Shown: in pieces, positions 18,097 to 30,185 of the stretch
Numbering within the stretch: position 1 is the first letter of the stretch
Layout: every line of letters begins with the position of its first letter
NCBI RefSeq assembly: GCF_023256195.1
Contig: NZ_JAGDWX010000017.1
Coordinates: 1-35,942 of the forward strand
Reading direction: 5' to 3'
DNA length: 35,942 nucleotides
Source of the DNA: Acidithiobacillus sp.
Lineage (GTDB): Bacteria; Pseudomonadota; Gammaproteobacteria; Acidithiobacillales; Acidithiobacillaceae
Program-made: the position numbers and the translations under genes
Notes under the pieces: generated by a model
Told to the model about the DNA's origin: nothing
The model's input: the letters and a program-made list of their open reading frames with translations, nothing else
Databases searched by the model: none

Positions 18097-19242
18097 GTGA
18101 CCGCGTCCTGGTGGCTCGTCCTGTCGGCCGGGGTGCTGGGCGTGGGTCTCGGGTTGGCTTTTGCCTATTTCAGAGCGCCGCGACGCGGGCGGCTGGTTCC
18201 CGAAGTCTACGTCCAGGGCCTCAATCATCTCCTCAGCGATCGTAGCGATGAGGCGGTGGAGGCCTTTCTGGAGGCGTTGCGCCAGCACCCGGAGAGCTCG
18301 GACATCCTCATGGCCCTCGGCCGCCTGTTTCGTCGCAGGGGAGAACTGGAGCGGGCCCTGCGGGTGCACCAGTACTTACTCGAGCAGCCTGGGCTCAGTC
18401 TTTCGCTGCGGCAAGAGGTGCTTCTGGAGATTGCCCGAGACTATCTCAAGTCCGGCATTCTCAACCGCGCCGAGAGCATACTGAAGGAGTTGCTGCATCG
18501 CGACGACCGCTATGTGGACGGGCTCTTGGCGCTGGCCGAGCTTTATGAGCTGGGCGCTGATTGGCCTCAGGCGGTGGCGGTACGTCGACGCCTCGAAACG
18601 CTGGGACAAGGAGGACAAAAGGCGGTCATCGCCCTGATCTACGGTGAGATGGCCGAGGCATCCATCGCTCGCGGTGATGTGACGGCGGCGGAGCGGTATC
18701 TGGCCGAGGCCCGACAGGCAGATCCGGACGGTCCGCGCACGGCCCTCATCGAGGGCCGCCTGGCTTTCGCACAGGGTGCCTGGGAGCGGGCAGCGGGGAT
18801 CTGGGCGACACTGTTGGAGAGCGGCGCCTACCCGGTGCTGCTGCTGGTGGTGCAGCCCTTTCTCGAGGCGCTGAAGCGCTGTCAGGACCAGCCCGCCTGT
18901 CGTGTCTGGCGGGCGCATCTGCTGGAGCGCTGTGACGATACCCTGACCGTCTTCCGCGTCGCGCAGGCGCTGGTGGAGGTGGAGGGCGTGGACGCGGCGC
19001 GTGCCTATCTGCACCGCGCCCTGAGTCAACGCAAGGCGCTACCGGTTCTGCAGTTGTTGCTGCGTCTGGAAACACCGGCGCCAGACCTGCTGCCGCAGAT
19101 GGTCGAGGTCATTGGCGCCCTGCCCATGCCCAATCCACAGTTCCAGTGCGCACAGTGTGGTTATCGTACCAGTGAACACCATTGGCGGTGCCCCAGCTGC
19201 CGAAGCTGGGGCACCTTTACGGGCGGAGCCCTATGGACATGA
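18097..19242 (+). CDS. lapB: LapB (YciM): TPR protein regulating lipopolysaccharide synthesis
   Basis: In E. coli, LapB is an inner-membrane adaptor that directs FtsH degradation of LpxC and so tunes LPS synthesis. The 381 residues comprise an N-terminal transmembrane helix (about 5-25, [20 protein letters not shown]), a cytoplasmic TPR array (about 38-330), and a C-terminal rubredoxin-like zinc ribbon (CAQCGY...CPSCRSWG). All are diagnostic. It starts with GTG at 18097, 24 nt after ihfB, with only a weak Shine-Dalgarno. The partner gene lapA, usually between ihfB and lapB, is absent. The stop codon overlaps pyrF. Confidence 0.93.
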   Translation: MTASWWLVLSAGVLGVGLGLAFAYFRAPRRGRLVPEVYVQGLNHLLSDRSDEAVEAFLEALRQHPESSDILMALGRLFRRRGELERALRVHQYLLEQPGLSLSLRQEVLLEIARDYLKSGILNRAESILKELLHRDDRYVDGLLALAELYELGADWPQAVAVRRRLETLGQGGQKAVIALIYGEMAEASIARGDVTAAERYLAEARQADPDGPRTALIEGRLAFAQGAWERAAGIWATLLESGAYPVLLLVVQPFLEALKRCQDQPACRVWRAHLLERCDDTLTVFRVAQALVEVEGVDAARAYLHRALSQRKALPVLQLLLRLETPAPDLLPQMVEVIGALPMPNPQFQCAQCGYRTSEHHWRCPSCRSWGTFTGGALWT

Positions 19243-19985
19243 CACCCCTCATCGTTGCTCTGGATTGCGCCAGCGCCCGCGAGGCTCTGGATCTCGCGGC
19301 GCAGCTCGACCCCCGGCGTTGTCGCGTCAAAGTCGGCAAGGAGTTGTTCACCAGTGCCGGACCGGCTCTGGTAGAGGCGCTTCAAGACCGAGGCTTTCAG
19401 GTCTTTCTGGACCTCAAGTTCCACGACATACCGCAGACCGTCGGCAAGGCCTGCGCCGCCGCCACCCGTCTGGGGGTATGGATGCTCAATGTCCATGCCG
19501 GCGGCGGCCTCGCCATGCTGTGTGCCGCGCGCGAGGGCGTGGAAGCGGCGGCGGGTCCACAGCGACCCCGACTCATCGCTGTGACCGTCCTTACCAGTCT
19601 GGACGACGCAGCCCTGGCCGAGCTGGGCTGCCGGGACGGTGTGGAGGCGCAGGTGGAACGACTCGCCGCCCTGACCGCCAAGGCAGGCCTGGATGGCGTG
19701 GTCTGTTCCGCCCGCGAAGCGGCACGGCTCAAAAGGTTGCAGCCAGGGCTGCTGCGGGTGACGCCGGGGATACGCCCGGCACAGGCCGCGGGCGACGATC
19801 AGAAGCGGATCATGACACCGGCACAGGCCCTGTCCGCCGGCGCTGACTACCTGGTGGTGGGCAGACCCATCACGGCGGCGAGCGATCCGGCGCAGGCCCT
19901 GGCGGCAGTGCTCGCGGAAATCGATGGTGCCCTAGCCAGCAGCGACGCTTCTTCCACAGTCCACTTCAGCGAGGAATCCTCATGA
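19233..19985 (+). CDS. pyrF: Orotidine-5'-phosphate decarboxylase
   Basis: Last step of UMP synthesis, a TIM-barrel decarboxylase of 250 residues. The catalytic Lys/Asp tetrad is visible as LDLKFHDIP (about residues 58-66), with N-terminal IVALD and late TPGIR and YLVVGRPIT phosphate-binding elements. ATG 19233 has GGAG at 19224-19227; a second in-frame ATG at 19239 is possible. It overlaps the lapB stop by 10 bases and pyrE by 4. The lapB-pyrF linkage is conserved in enterobacteria. Confidence 0.96.
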   Translation: MDMTPLIVALDCASAREALDLAAQLDPRRCRVKVGKELFTSAGPALVEALQDRGFQVFLDLKFHDIPQTVGKACAAATRLGVWMLNVHAGGGLAMLCAAREGVEAAAGPQRPRLIAVTVLTSLDDAALAELGCRDGVEAQVERLAALTAKAGLDGVVCSAREAARLKRLQPGLLRVTPGIRPAQAAGDDQKRIMTPAQALSAGADYLVVGRPITAASDPAQALAAVLAEIDGALASSDASSTVHFSEESS

Positions 19986-20587
19986 GCCACGATGTTCCGG
20001 CCGCCGATGCCGTACTGGCGCTCTACGAGGAGGACGGTGCCCTGCTCCACGGGCATTTCCTCCTCTCGTCCGGCCTTCACAGCGACACCTACTTGCAATC
20101 GGCGCGGGTTTTGCAGCACCCTGCTCACGGCGCGCGCCTGGCCGACGCCATGGTGGCGGGAATTCCCGATGCCATTCGCGGCCAACTGCAGGTCGTCGTG
20201 GGTCCCGCCATGGGCGCGGTGCTGGTATCCTACGAGTGTGCCCGCAGTCTTGGGCGTCGCAGTCTGTTCACGGAGCGCGAAAACGGCCAGATGCGGCTGC
20301 GTCGGGGTTTTGCACTCGAGCCCGGTGAGCCGGTCCTGGTGGTCGAGGACATCACCACCACCGGCGGTTCCACCCGCGAATGCATCGACGCTGTCACCGC
20401 CGCCGGCGGTCGGGTGCTGGCGGTATCGGCCATCATCGACCGCAGTCCTGCTGGGATTGCGGACTTTGACGGTATACCCTATTTTCCCTTGGTGCGCCTG
20501 CCGGTGCAGACCTGGCGCCCGGAGGATTGCCCCCTCTGCGTCGCCGGTACACCGGCGGTAAAGCCCGGTAGCCGCGCCTTGCGTTGA
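19982..20587 (+). CDS. pyrE: Orotate phosphoribosyltransferase
   Basis: Condenses orotate with PRPP to give OMP, the substrate of the overlapping pyrF product. The 201-residue type I phosphoribosyltransferase has the PRPP motif [16 protein letters not shown] (about 119-134), the [11 protein letters not shown] substrate segment, and a C-terminal CPLC...KPGSR tail typical of one subgroup. The tail lacks the full four-Cys ribbon. ATG overlaps the pyrF stop as ATGA, so the two pyrimidine genes are coupled. Confidence 0.95.
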   Translation: MSHDVPAADAVLALYEEDGALLHGHFLLSSGLHSDTYLQSARVLQHPAHGARLADAMVAGIPDAIRGQLQVVVGPAMGAVLVSYECARSLGRRSLFTERENGQMRLRRGFALEPGEPVLVVEDITTTGGSTRECIDAVTAAGGRVLAVSAIIDRSPAGIADFDGIPYFPLVRLPVQTWRPEDCPLCVAGTPAVKPGSRALR

Positions 20588-20607
20588 GCTGGACCGATCC
20601 TTTCCTC

Positions 20608-20616
20608 TGTTAAGAT
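20608..20616 (+). promoter_or_regulatory. Extended -10 promoter candidate for tig
   Basis: TGTTAAGAT (TGn plus TAAGAT) lies about 43 bp before the tig start codon in the gap after pyrE. No good -35 is visible at 17 bp, which is acceptable for an extended -10 element. Confidence 0.35.
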
Positions 20617-20658
20617 CCATATCAAGGTTTGAACCGAATGCAAAAAAAGGATGAGCAT

Positions 20659-21945
20659 ATGACCCTGCGCACCCCGGAAGGGGCCCCCCTGGAGCGTCAG
20701 ATCCAGATCACCGTCCCCGCCGCTGAAGTCGATGCCGAGGTCACCCAGCGTTTGCGACAAAAGGCGCGCAACGCTCGCCTGCCGGGCTTCCGCCCCGGCA
20801 AGGTACCGCCTGCCGTCATCGAGCGGCAGTTCGGCTCGGAGGCCCTCATGGAGGCCTTCGATCATCTGATCAACCAGTATTATGTCGAGGCCCTGCAGCA
20901 ACATGCCCTGCGCCCGGTGGCACGCCCTGAGGTGCAAGTGGACCAGGGTGGGCGCGGCCAGGATCTGGTCTTCACCGCCACCGTCGAAGTGTACCCCGAC
21001 TTCACCCCGGCCGTGCCCGAGGCGGTGGTGACGCGCAAGACCGCGGAGATCCTCGACAGCGATGTGGATGCGACTCTGGACATCATGCGACAGCAGCGGC
21101 GTGACTTCGTCGCGGTGGAGCGGGCAGCGCAAAGTGGCGATCGCGTGACGGTGGATTTTACCGGTCGGCAGGACGGCGAGGTGCTCCCCGGTGGCGATGT
21201 CAGCGATTACGCCGTGGTGCTCGGCAGTGGCCGACTGCTGCCGGAAATCGAGACAGCGCTGGAGGGAATGCGGGCCGGGGACGAGAAGCAGGTAGAAGTG
21301 ACCTTCCCGGCAGATTACCCCAATGCCGAGCTGGCCGGTCAGAAGGCGGAATTTCAGCTGAAGGTCAAGGAAGTGGCGGAGCCGCGCTTACCGGAACTGG
21401 ATGCCGAGTTTGCCCGTGCCCTGGGTATCGAGGACGGCGATGTCGCCACCCTGCGCCAGGAAGTGCGGGAGAACCTCGAACGGGAGGCACAGCGCATCAG
21501 CCGGGTGCAGGTCAAGGCCCAGTTACTCGATCTGCTGGTGGAGGCCAACCAGCCAGAGCTGCCCAAGCAACTGCTGGCCCAGGAACAGGAGCGCCTGAAA
21601 CAGGAACGGAAGGTAGAGGAGCTGGACAGCGAAGGCGAGGCCTTGGCCCGCCGGCGTGTGATCCTGGGGCTCGTTCTTTCGGAGATCGCCCGGCAGCAGC
21701 AACTGCGCGCCAGTACGGCCGAGATGGACCGCATGCTGCGGGAGATGGCCGAACAGTACGAAGACCCCGAGCAGTTCATCCGCTGGTATCGGCAGGATTC
21801 GCAGCGTCTCGCGGAGCTGGAGGCCATGGTGTTGGAAGATCGGGTGGTGGAATGGTTGCTCGAGCGTGTTAAAGTGTCGGATGTCCCCGTCAGCTTCAAT
21901 CGCCTGATCGGGCGTGAGCCGGAGCCCGCCGAAGCCAACGCGTGA
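20659..21945 (+). CDS. tig: Trigger factor, ribosome-associated chaperone and prolyl isomerase
   Basis: Binds at the ribosomal exit tunnel and shields nascent chains. The 428 residues give the usual three parts. The N-terminal ribosome-binding domain has signature GFRPGKVP (about residue 44). An FKBP-type prolyl isomerase domain spans about 155-235 ([31 protein letters not shown]). A long helical C-terminal chaperone domain follows. ATG 20659 is chosen because AAGGA (20647-20651) sits 7 nt away. The in-frame ATG at 20638 has no ribosome-binding site. tig-clpP-clpX-lon is a conserved proteostasis order. Confidence 0.97.
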   Translation: MTLRTPEGAPLERQIQITVPAAEVDAEVTQRLRQKARNARLPGFRPGKVPPAVIERQFGSEALMEAFDHLINQYYVEALQQHALRPVARPEVQVDQGGRGQDLVFTATVEVYPDFTPAVPEAVVTRKTAEILDSDVDATLDIMRQQRRDFVAVERAAQSGDRVTVDFTGRQDGEVLPGGDVSDYAVVLGSGRLLPEIETALEGMRAGDEKQVEVTFPADYPNAELAGQKAEFQLKVKEVAEPRLPELDAEFARALGIEDGDVATLRQEVRENLEREAQRISRVQVKAQLLDLLVEANQPELPKQLLAQEQERLKQERKVEELDSEGEALARRRVILGLVLSEIARQQQLRASTAEMDRMLREMAEQYEDPEQFIRWYRQDSQRLAELEAMVLEDRVVEWLLERVKVSDVPVSFNRLIGREPEPAEANA

Positions 21946-21980
21946 CGGGCGGCGAGCATAACAGCGAGAAGGAGCAGCAC

Positions 21981-22625
21981 ATGAAGCAGTCCATGCAGGA
22001 ACTCCGTGCCGCCGAGATCCAGAATCTCGGCTACGTGCCCATGGTCATCGAGCAGACCGGCCGTGGTGAACGTGCCTTCGACATCTACTCGCGCCTGCTC
22101 AAGGAACGGGTGATCTTTCTGGTGGGTCCGGTGGAAGACATGATGGCCAACCTGGTGGTGGCGCAGCTCCTCTTCCTGGAAGCCGAGAACCCGGACAAGG
22201 ATATCGCCCTCTATATCAATAGCCCGGGCGGTTCGGTGACGGCAGGGCTGGCCATCTATGACACCATGCAGTTCATCCGTCCTGCGGTAAGTACCGTATG
22301 TATAGGACAGGCAGCGAGCATGGGTGCGGTGCTGCTGGCAGCGGGTGCGGCCGGCAAGCGTTATGCCCTGCCCAATGCTCGCATCATGCTGCACCAGCCC
22401 TCGGGTGGGTACCAGGGCGTGGCGCACGATATCGAGATTCACGCCAAGGAGATCCTGCGCATCCGGCAGCGCCTCAACGAGATCCTGGTGGAACACACCG
22501 GGCAGTCGCAGCAGCGCATCGAGCAGGATCTGGATCGAGATTTTTTCATGTCCGCCCAGGAGGCCAAGGACTATCACTTGGTGGACTCCGTGATCACGCA
22601 CCGGGGCGACAACGAAGGCGCCTGA
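21981..22625 (+). CDS. clpP: ATP-dependent Clp protease proteolytic subunit
   Basis: The serine peptidase forms the 14-mer chamber used with ClpX or ClpA. At 214 residues it is close to E. coli ClpP (207). The triad is Ser113 in [11 protein letters not shown], His138 in IMLHQPSGG, and Asp in [16 protein letters not shown] forms the oxyanion-side loop. ATG 21981 is preferred because AAGGAG (21969-21974) is 6 nt upstream. An in-frame GTG at 21942, overlapping the tig stop, lacks such a site. Confidence 0.97.
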   Translation: MKQSMQELRAAEIQNLGYVPMVIEQTGRGERAFDIYSRLLKERVIFLVGPVEDMMANLVVAQLLFLEAENPDKDIALYINSPGGSVTAGLAIYDTMQFIRPAVSTVCIGQAASMGAVLLAAGAAGKRYALPNARIMLHQPSGGYQGVAHDIEIHAKEILRIRQRLNEILVEHTGQSQQRIEQDLDRDFFMSAQEAKDYHLVDSVITHRGDNEGA

Positions 22626-22645
22626 AGACAGGCAGGAGTATAACG

Positions 22646-23929
<1,284 letters not shown>

Positions 23930-23935
23930 CCAGAC

Positions 23936-23971
23936 TGTGGCCGACATTGAAAAGTTCAGGTGTCGGCCACA
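23936..23971 (+). repeat. Perfect 11-bp inverted repeat between clpX and lon
   Basis: TGTGGCCGACA (23936-23946) and TGTCGGCCACA (23961-23971) flank a 14-bp centre. No T-run follows. It could be a factor-independent pause or terminator for clpX, or an operator, because the probable lon promoter lies within it. It differs from the CIRCE sequence. Confidence 0.7.
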
Positions 23972-23974
23972 TCT
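23946..23974 (+). promoter_or_regulatory. Heat-shock (sigma-32-type) promoter candidate for lon
   Basis: ATTGAAA (23946-23952) and CCACATCT (23967-23974) with a 14-bp spacer resemble the sigma-32 consensus CTTGAAA/CCCCATNT (7 of 8 in the -10). lon is a sigma-32 regulon gene in E. coli. A sigma-70-like TATAAC (23974-23979) is also present, but its spacing to TTGAAA is too long (21 bp). Confidence 0.5.
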
Positions 23975-24023
23975 ATAACGAGTCTGGGGATGTCCTGTCC
24001 CCACCCAATGAATGGAGTGAGCC

Positions 24024-26477
<2,454 letters not shown>

Positions 26478-26494
26478 TTCGATGCGCGGGGCAG

Positions 26495-26530
26495 ACTCTC
26501 TCCGATCGTCGGATCGGAGGGAGTTTTTTT
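26495..26530 (+). terminator. Rho-independent terminator of lon
   Basis: A 13-bp stem, ACTCTCTCCGATC (26495-26507) with GATCGGAGGGAGT (26512-26524), contains one G-U pair and a 4-nt loop, and runs straight into TTTTTT. Confidence 0.93.
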
Positions 26531-26597
26531 GTGAAGCTGCCAGTATTCGTGTGGAATAAAAAGCGTTTCCTGTCCGCCTTTTTTTGCGCGGACTTTC

Positions 26598-26627
26598 TTG
26601 ACAGGGCTTTTTTTTGCCTGCTATAAC
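26598..26627 (+). promoter_or_regulatory. sigma-70 promoter for hupB
   Basis: A consensus TTGACA (26598-26603) and TATAAC (26622-26627) with an 18-bp spacer lie between the lon terminator and hupB. The leader would be about 60 nt. Confidence 0.8.
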
Positions 26628-26691
26628 GTCAAGCACCTTGTGCAGTAACCCGTCTCGAAGCGTACCGTGGCCCATAACAGGAGAAAGGAAT

Positions 26692-26964
26692 ATGAACAAA
26701 TCCGAATTGATCGAAAAAATCGCAGAACACGCCGACCTGAGTCGCGCGGCGGCCGGCCATGCCCTCGATGCCGCCCTGAAGGCCATCACCGAAGCGCTCA
26801 AGGAAGGCGATCAGGTTACCCTGGTCGGTTTCGGTTCCTTTCTGGTAGCCGAGCGGGAAGCGCGCAAGGGACGCAATCCGGCGACGGGTCAGGAGATCAT
26901 GATCGCGGCAAGCCGCACCCCCAAATTCAAGGCTGGTAAAGCGCTGCGGGATGCCGTAAACTAG
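26692..26964 (+). CDS. hupB: DNA-binding protein HU
   Basis: The 90-residue nucleoid protein has the full bacterial histone-like fold: [42 protein letters not shown] (DNA-binding beta arm), and C-terminal [17 protein letters not shown] 26692 follows AGGAGA (26679-26684). It differs from ihfB in the window by its HU-type arm and tail. The lon-hupB order is conserved. tRNA-Val begins 12 nt after its stop with no terminator between, so a common transcript is likely. Confidence 0.96.
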   Translation: MNKSELIEKIAEHADLSRAAAGHALDAALKAITEALKEGDQVTLVGFGSFLVAEREARKGRNPATGQEIMIAASRTPKFKAGKALRDAVN

Positions 26965-26976
26965 CGCGTCTGGTTG

Positions 26977-27052
26977 GGGCGGTTAGCTCAGTTGGTAGAG
27001 CGTCGGCTTTACACGCCGAATGTCGGGGGTTCGAGCCCCTCATCGCCCACCA
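26977..27052 (+). tRNA. tRNA-Val(TAC)
   Basis: Acceptor GGGCGGT/ATCGCCC (one G-U pair) with encoded ACCA. Anticodon stem TCGGC/GCCGA, loop TTTACAC, anticodon TAC at 27010-27012. The T arm GGGGGTTCGAGCCCC is intact. 76 nt including CCA at 27050-27052. Confidence 0.97.
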
Positions 27053-27062
27053 AAAACATCGC

Positions 27063-27139
27063 GGGGTGGTAGTTCAGTCGGTCAGAATGCCGGCCTGTCA
27101 CGCCGGAGGTCGCGGGTTCGAGCCCCGTCCACCCCGCCA
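27063..27139 (+). tRNA. tRNA-Asp(GTC)
   Basis: Acceptor GGGGTGG/CCACCCC, discriminator G136 and CCA at 27137-27139. The anticodon arm GCCGGCCTGTCACGCCGG places GTC in the loop CTGTCAC. 77 nt. It follows tRNA-Val by 10 nt. Confidence 0.97.
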
Positions 27140-27146
27140 TATCCCT

Positions 27147-27176
27147 AAGGCGACCCTCGTGAGGGGCGCCTTTTTT
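27147..27176 (+). terminator. Rho-independent terminator after the tRNA pair
   Basis: AAGGCG-A-CCCT pairs with AGGG-G-CGCCTT around a CGTG loop and is followed by TTTTTT. It ends the hupB-tRNA-Val-tRNA-Asp unit. Confidence 0.9.
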
Positions 27177-27205
27177 CTTGTCGTGCTTGGCGCTACCATG
27201 GCCGG

Positions 27206-27231
27206 GACCGCAGGGCTGTGGGTCTGCGGTC
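27206..27231 (+). other. Hairpin in the leader of the PpiD-like gene
   Basis: A perfect 8-bp inverted repeat, GACCGCAG (27206-27213) with CTGCGGTC (27224-27231), and a 10-nt loop lie just before the ribosome-binding site GGAG (27237-27240). It could influence translation; no promoter of good quality was recognised for this gene. Confidence 0.35.
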
Positions 27232-27247
27232 GGCGTGGAGATCAATG

Positions 27248-28798
27248 ATGCTGGATGCCTTTCGAAAGCTGAGTCAATCCTGGGCAGCGAAGGTCGTGCT
27301 CGCTGTCATCGCGCTGTCCTTCGTACTCTGGGGGGTGAGCGGTTACCTGTTTTCCAACGATTCCGGGGAACAGGTGGTGGCCAAGGTGGACGGCGAGAAG
27401 ATCAGTGCGGCGCTCTTTCAGCAGCGCCTGCACGATGCCAAGGAGCATTACGCCCAGGTCTTTGGGCCCCAGGCGGCCGCCGAGATGGCCAAGGATCCGG
27501 GCTTTGCTCGCGATGTCTTGAACGGACTCATCGACAACCTGCTCCTCGCCCACGAGGCGCGCAAGCTTGGCCTGCAGGTGCCGGATTCCGCCCTGGCGCA
27601 GAAGATCGAGGGCATATCGGCCTTCGCCGACAAGGGCAAGTTCTCCCGCGCCAAGTATCAAGAAGTGTTGCGCGCCAATGGTCTGACGCCGGTGAAGTTC
27701 GAGGCCATGTTGCGCGACAGCATGCTTCTGGAACAACTGCAGGCCGTGCCGCAGATCCTGGCCGAGGCAAGCACCAAGGATGCCGAATCCGCCTGGTCCT
27801 GGTCGCAGGAATATCGCGATGCGCGCGTCGTACAGATCCCCGTCAGCAACTTCCTGAAGGCCGCAGAGCCTACCGACGCCGAGATTCGGGCCTACTACGA
27901 AAGCCACAAGTCGAGCTACCAGCTCCCCGCCGAGGTAGAGGTTCAGTACGTGACCCTGGGGCCCAGTGACTTCGGTCAGCAAGGCGGATCGGCCACGGCC
28001 ACGGCGGCGAGCACCTCATCCGTCGCAACCGACCACGGCTCGCCCCAGCTCGCCTTCGAGAGCCAGATCGAGAACTTCAAGGACAAGCTGTTCAGCGACT
28101 CCGGCAGCCTCGCCGGCGTGGCCAAGGCCTACGGTCTGAAGATCCATGACAGCGGCCCGCTCGTCGCCGGCAAGGTGGCGTCCAGTGGCGTCTTTGCGGA
28201 CCCAAAGGCCCTCGACCTCGCCTTCAGCAAGGCGGTACTGGCGGGCAAGAACAGCAGCGCCCTGAGTTTATCCAACGGCGATCTGCTGGCGGTGCATCTG
28301 GTCCACTACACGCCGCCCCGGACTCAGGATCTGCAGGCGGTGCGCCAGGATATCGCTACCAGCTTGGCAGAGCAGAAGGCGCGTCAGCTGGCCAAGGAAC
28401 GGGCCCGTGAACTTCTGGCCGCTGCCCAAAAGAGCAAGGATCCCAAGGATCTGGATCCCAACGGCAGCTACCCCGAAAAGCGCTACAGCGATCTGGCGCG
28501 CCATTCCTCCGTTGGTCTGGACCCTGCCCTCATGAATGCCATTTTTTTGGCACCGGCCCCCGAAGGGCAGGGTGCTCCCTCCTTCGGCATGGTGGATCAG
28601 AAGGACGGCTATGCGCTTTACGCCCTGACCCGGGTCATCCTGCCCAACCGAGCGCTGCTCAATCCCTCGGTCACCCAAGAAATCCAGCGCTCGCTGGAGG
28701 AGCAGCGAGCCCGGCTGCTGACGACGGGTTACCTGCAGGCGCTGCGGCAGAAAGCACGCATCCGCATCCATGACGACGTGCTCAAACGTTTCGAGTAG
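27248..28798 (+). CDS. PpiD-like membrane-anchored periplasmic chaperone lacking a parvulin domain
   Basis: The protein has 516 residues. A short cytoplasmic start (MLDAFRKLSQSWAAK) precedes one transmembrane helix (about 15-37). A SurA/PpiD-type N-terminal chaperone region follows (about 45-240, with VDGEKISAALFQQRLHDAK and NGLIDNLLLAHEARKLGL). The C-terminal part resembles the end of E. coli PpiD: SLAGVAKAYGLKIHDSGPLV, LQAVRQDIATSLAEQKARQ, SFGMVDQKDGYALYALTRV, and a closing ALRQKARIRIHDDVL. E. coli PpiD has 623 residues. The missing 100 or so correspond to the PpiC/parvulin domain, replaced here by an Ala/Ser/Thr/Gly-rich linker (about 241-265). ATG 27248 has GGAG 7 nt upstream; ATG 27245 is also possible. 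Confidence 0.8.
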   Translation: MLDAFRKLSQSWAAKVVLAVIALSFVLWGVSGYLFSNDSGEQVVAKVDGEKISAALFQQRLHDAKEHYAQVFGPQAAAEMAKDPGFARDVLNGLIDNLLLAHEARKLGLQVPDSALAQKIEGISAFADKGKFSRAKYQEVLRANGLTPVKFEAMLRDSMLLEQLQAVPQILAEASTKDAESAWSWSQEYRDARVVQIPVSNFLKAAEPTDAEIRAYYESHKSSYQLPAEVEVQYVTLGPSDFGQQGGSATATAASTSSVATDHGSPQLAFESQIENFKDKLFSDSGSLAGVAKAYGLKIHDSGPLVAGKVASSGVFADPKALDLAFSKAVLAGKNSSALSLSNGDLLAVHLVHYTPPRTQDLQAVRQDIATSLAEQKARQLAKERARELLAAAQKSKDPKDLDPNGSYPEKRYSDLARHSSVGLDPALMNAIFLAPAPEGQGAPSFGMVDQKDGYALYALTRVILPNRALLNPSVTQEIQRSLEEQRARLLTTGYLQALRQKARIRIHDDVLKRFE

Positions 28799-28875
28799 GG
28801 CAGCGCTCTCGGCCCCAAGCACGAGGTCGAGGCGCGTCCAGTGCGCGCGACCGCTATTAACCCTATGGAGCCGGA

Positions 28876-30006
28876 TCAGCCTGCTCGTGCAGCTGGATCT
28901 GGACCAGCAGATCCCGCCGCAACTCTATCGGGCCGTGGCCGAGGTCCTGGCCTGGGTGTACCGTCTGGAAGAGCAACAGCGTGGGCCGGCAGAGCCACCG
29001 GCGTGAGAGCCAAGTGGACACTGCGCGGGCTGGATTGTTGCGGCACCACCCGATAGGTCCAATGCAGGCTGGGCAGCGCCGAGACCGACTTCTGCGCTTG
29101 CGGTTTTGGCGCGCCACCGGCTGAAGCGGGGGCGTTCCAGGGCCCTGGGGCGCTGTGTACCACGGTGACGGGCGTGCCGTAGTGGAGGATGCCGAAGGCC
29201 TGCTGTGCCGCCTTGAGCGGCAGCTCCACGCAGCCTGCGCTCTGGGGAAAGCCATAGGCCGCGCGGGGATAGAAATGGACGGCGCGGCCACGGTCGAAGT
29301 AGTTCACCCAGCGGATGTCTGGGTCGTCGTAGGGCTGATAGCGCACCCAGTGGTGGTGATAGCGGCCAAAGTCGATATCCGCCACGTGAAAACCCGCCGC
29401 CTTGGCGGCATCGTAGAGACGTACCTGCCGCGCCGGCACCGGTATGGGAAAACTGCCCACCATGCTGGTATGGCGATCGCGCGCGTAGACGGGCCAGGTG
29501 CCGTCGGGCGTGCCGTGCAGTACGCCGGTGTTGCAATCGCTCTGCAGCACCCAGCCCTTGCCGGCGACGAAGACGTGGATGCGCTCGGGCCGCGGAAACT
29601 TGGTCACGAGCACCCAGGTCCAGGGCAGGGGATCGGGCTTGTGGGCCGCCAGCAGGGCCAGTTCCACCGCGGCCGGCAGGTCGCGGATACCGACCTTGCC
29701 CGGCTCTACGGGCAAGCCGTGCACACGCTCAAACTGATAGAGCGCGCCCAGGACCAGGGGATTCCACGGATCCTGCCAGGAATCGCGGCGGCTGAGGGCA
29801 AGCAGCGCCCGCGGCGGTACGAAATTCCAGGTGTATTGGCGGTGCACCCCACCGTGCGGTCCCAGATAATTTTCTGCCGTGAGGGGAAGGTAGCCCAGGC
29901 GGATCAGCAGATGGCGCGTCTTTTGGGCCGTCAGCAAGGGCTTGCTCACAGCGGCAGGCGCAGAAAGAGCCGCTGCGGTAACGGCTGGTGGCGGCAGGCT
30001 GTTCAT
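28876..30006 (-). CDS. L,D-transpeptidase (YkuD-fold) family protein with variant SAGC active-site motif
   Basis: The 376-residue protein has an N-terminal region resembling a peptidoglycan-binding module (about 25-125). A YkuD-type domain follows (about 130-285, with VFVAGKGWVLQSDCNTG and TPDGTWPVY). The active-site stretch runs from His244 (RAVHFYPR) to SAGCVELP with Cys259; the family consensus is SHGC, so the small-residue position is Ala instead of His. The C-terminal 90 residues are Pro/Ala-rich and probably disordered. No clear signal peptide is seen at the ATG at 30006, which also lacks a well-placed Shine-Dalgarno, so the start is uncertain. It would crosslink or modify peptidoglycan if exported. 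It is convergent with the PpiD-like gene. Confidence 0.7.
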   Translation of the reverse strand: MNSLPPPAVTAAALSAPAAVSKPLLTAQKTRHLLIRLGYLPLTAENYLGPHGGVHRQYTWNFVPPRALLALSRRDSWQDPWNPLVLGALYQFERVHGLPVEPGKVGIRDLPAAVELALLAAHKPDPLPWTWVLVTKFPRPERIHVFVAGKGWVLQSDCNTGVLHGTPDGTWPVYARDRHTSMVGSFPIPVPARQVRLYDAAKAAGFHVADIDFGRYHHHWVRYQPYDDPDIRWVNYFDRGRAVHFYPRAAYGFPQSAGCVELPLKAAQQAFGILHYGTPVTVVHSAPGPWNAPASAGGAPKPQAQKSVSALPSLHWTYRVVPQQSSPRSVHLALTPVALPAHAVALPDGTPRPGPRPRPDRVAAGSAGPDPAARAG

Positions 30007-30111
30007 GAGCGAAGTTTAACACTCCCGCGCGATCATCGCCTAGCTGGGGCCGGACGGCGGCCGCCATCGGCAGCGCGGCGGGAGCAGGGCCATCGTCATG
30101 ACAAAGGGTGG

Positions 30112-30120
30112 TGCTATACT
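30112..30120 (+). promoter_or_regulatory. Extended -10 promoter for the first diguanylate cyclase gene
   Basis: TGCTATACT (TGn plus TATACT) has no matching -35. The same extended -10 form (TGCTATAGT) occurs on the minus strand for the HTH-Sel1 gene at 32.3 kb. It places transcription start near 30127, supporting ATG 30186 over earlier in-frame codons. Confidence 0.5.
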
Positions 30121-30185
30121 CCACCCGATGTAGACCAATGTGGGCAGAGCCATCTCGCCCCATCGCAGAGAGCGCAACGCCACCC

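Noticed and set aside
15952-18369. 805-codon minus-strand open frame opposite rpsA, ihfB and lapB
   Set aside because: It spans three well-identified genes and their spacers, has low-complexity composition and no ribosome-binding site or motif.
20629-20658. Upstream in-frame starts for trigger factor (TTG 20629, ATG 20638)
   Set aside because: No ribosome-binding site precedes them, whereas AAGGA is correctly spaced for ATG 20659, and family homology begins there.
27009-27245. Minus-strand open frame across tRNA-Val and tRNA-Asp, giving the stretch GWTGLEPATSGVTGRH
   Set aside because: This peptide is the well-known spurious translation of antisense tRNA genes often mis-annotated as a protein.
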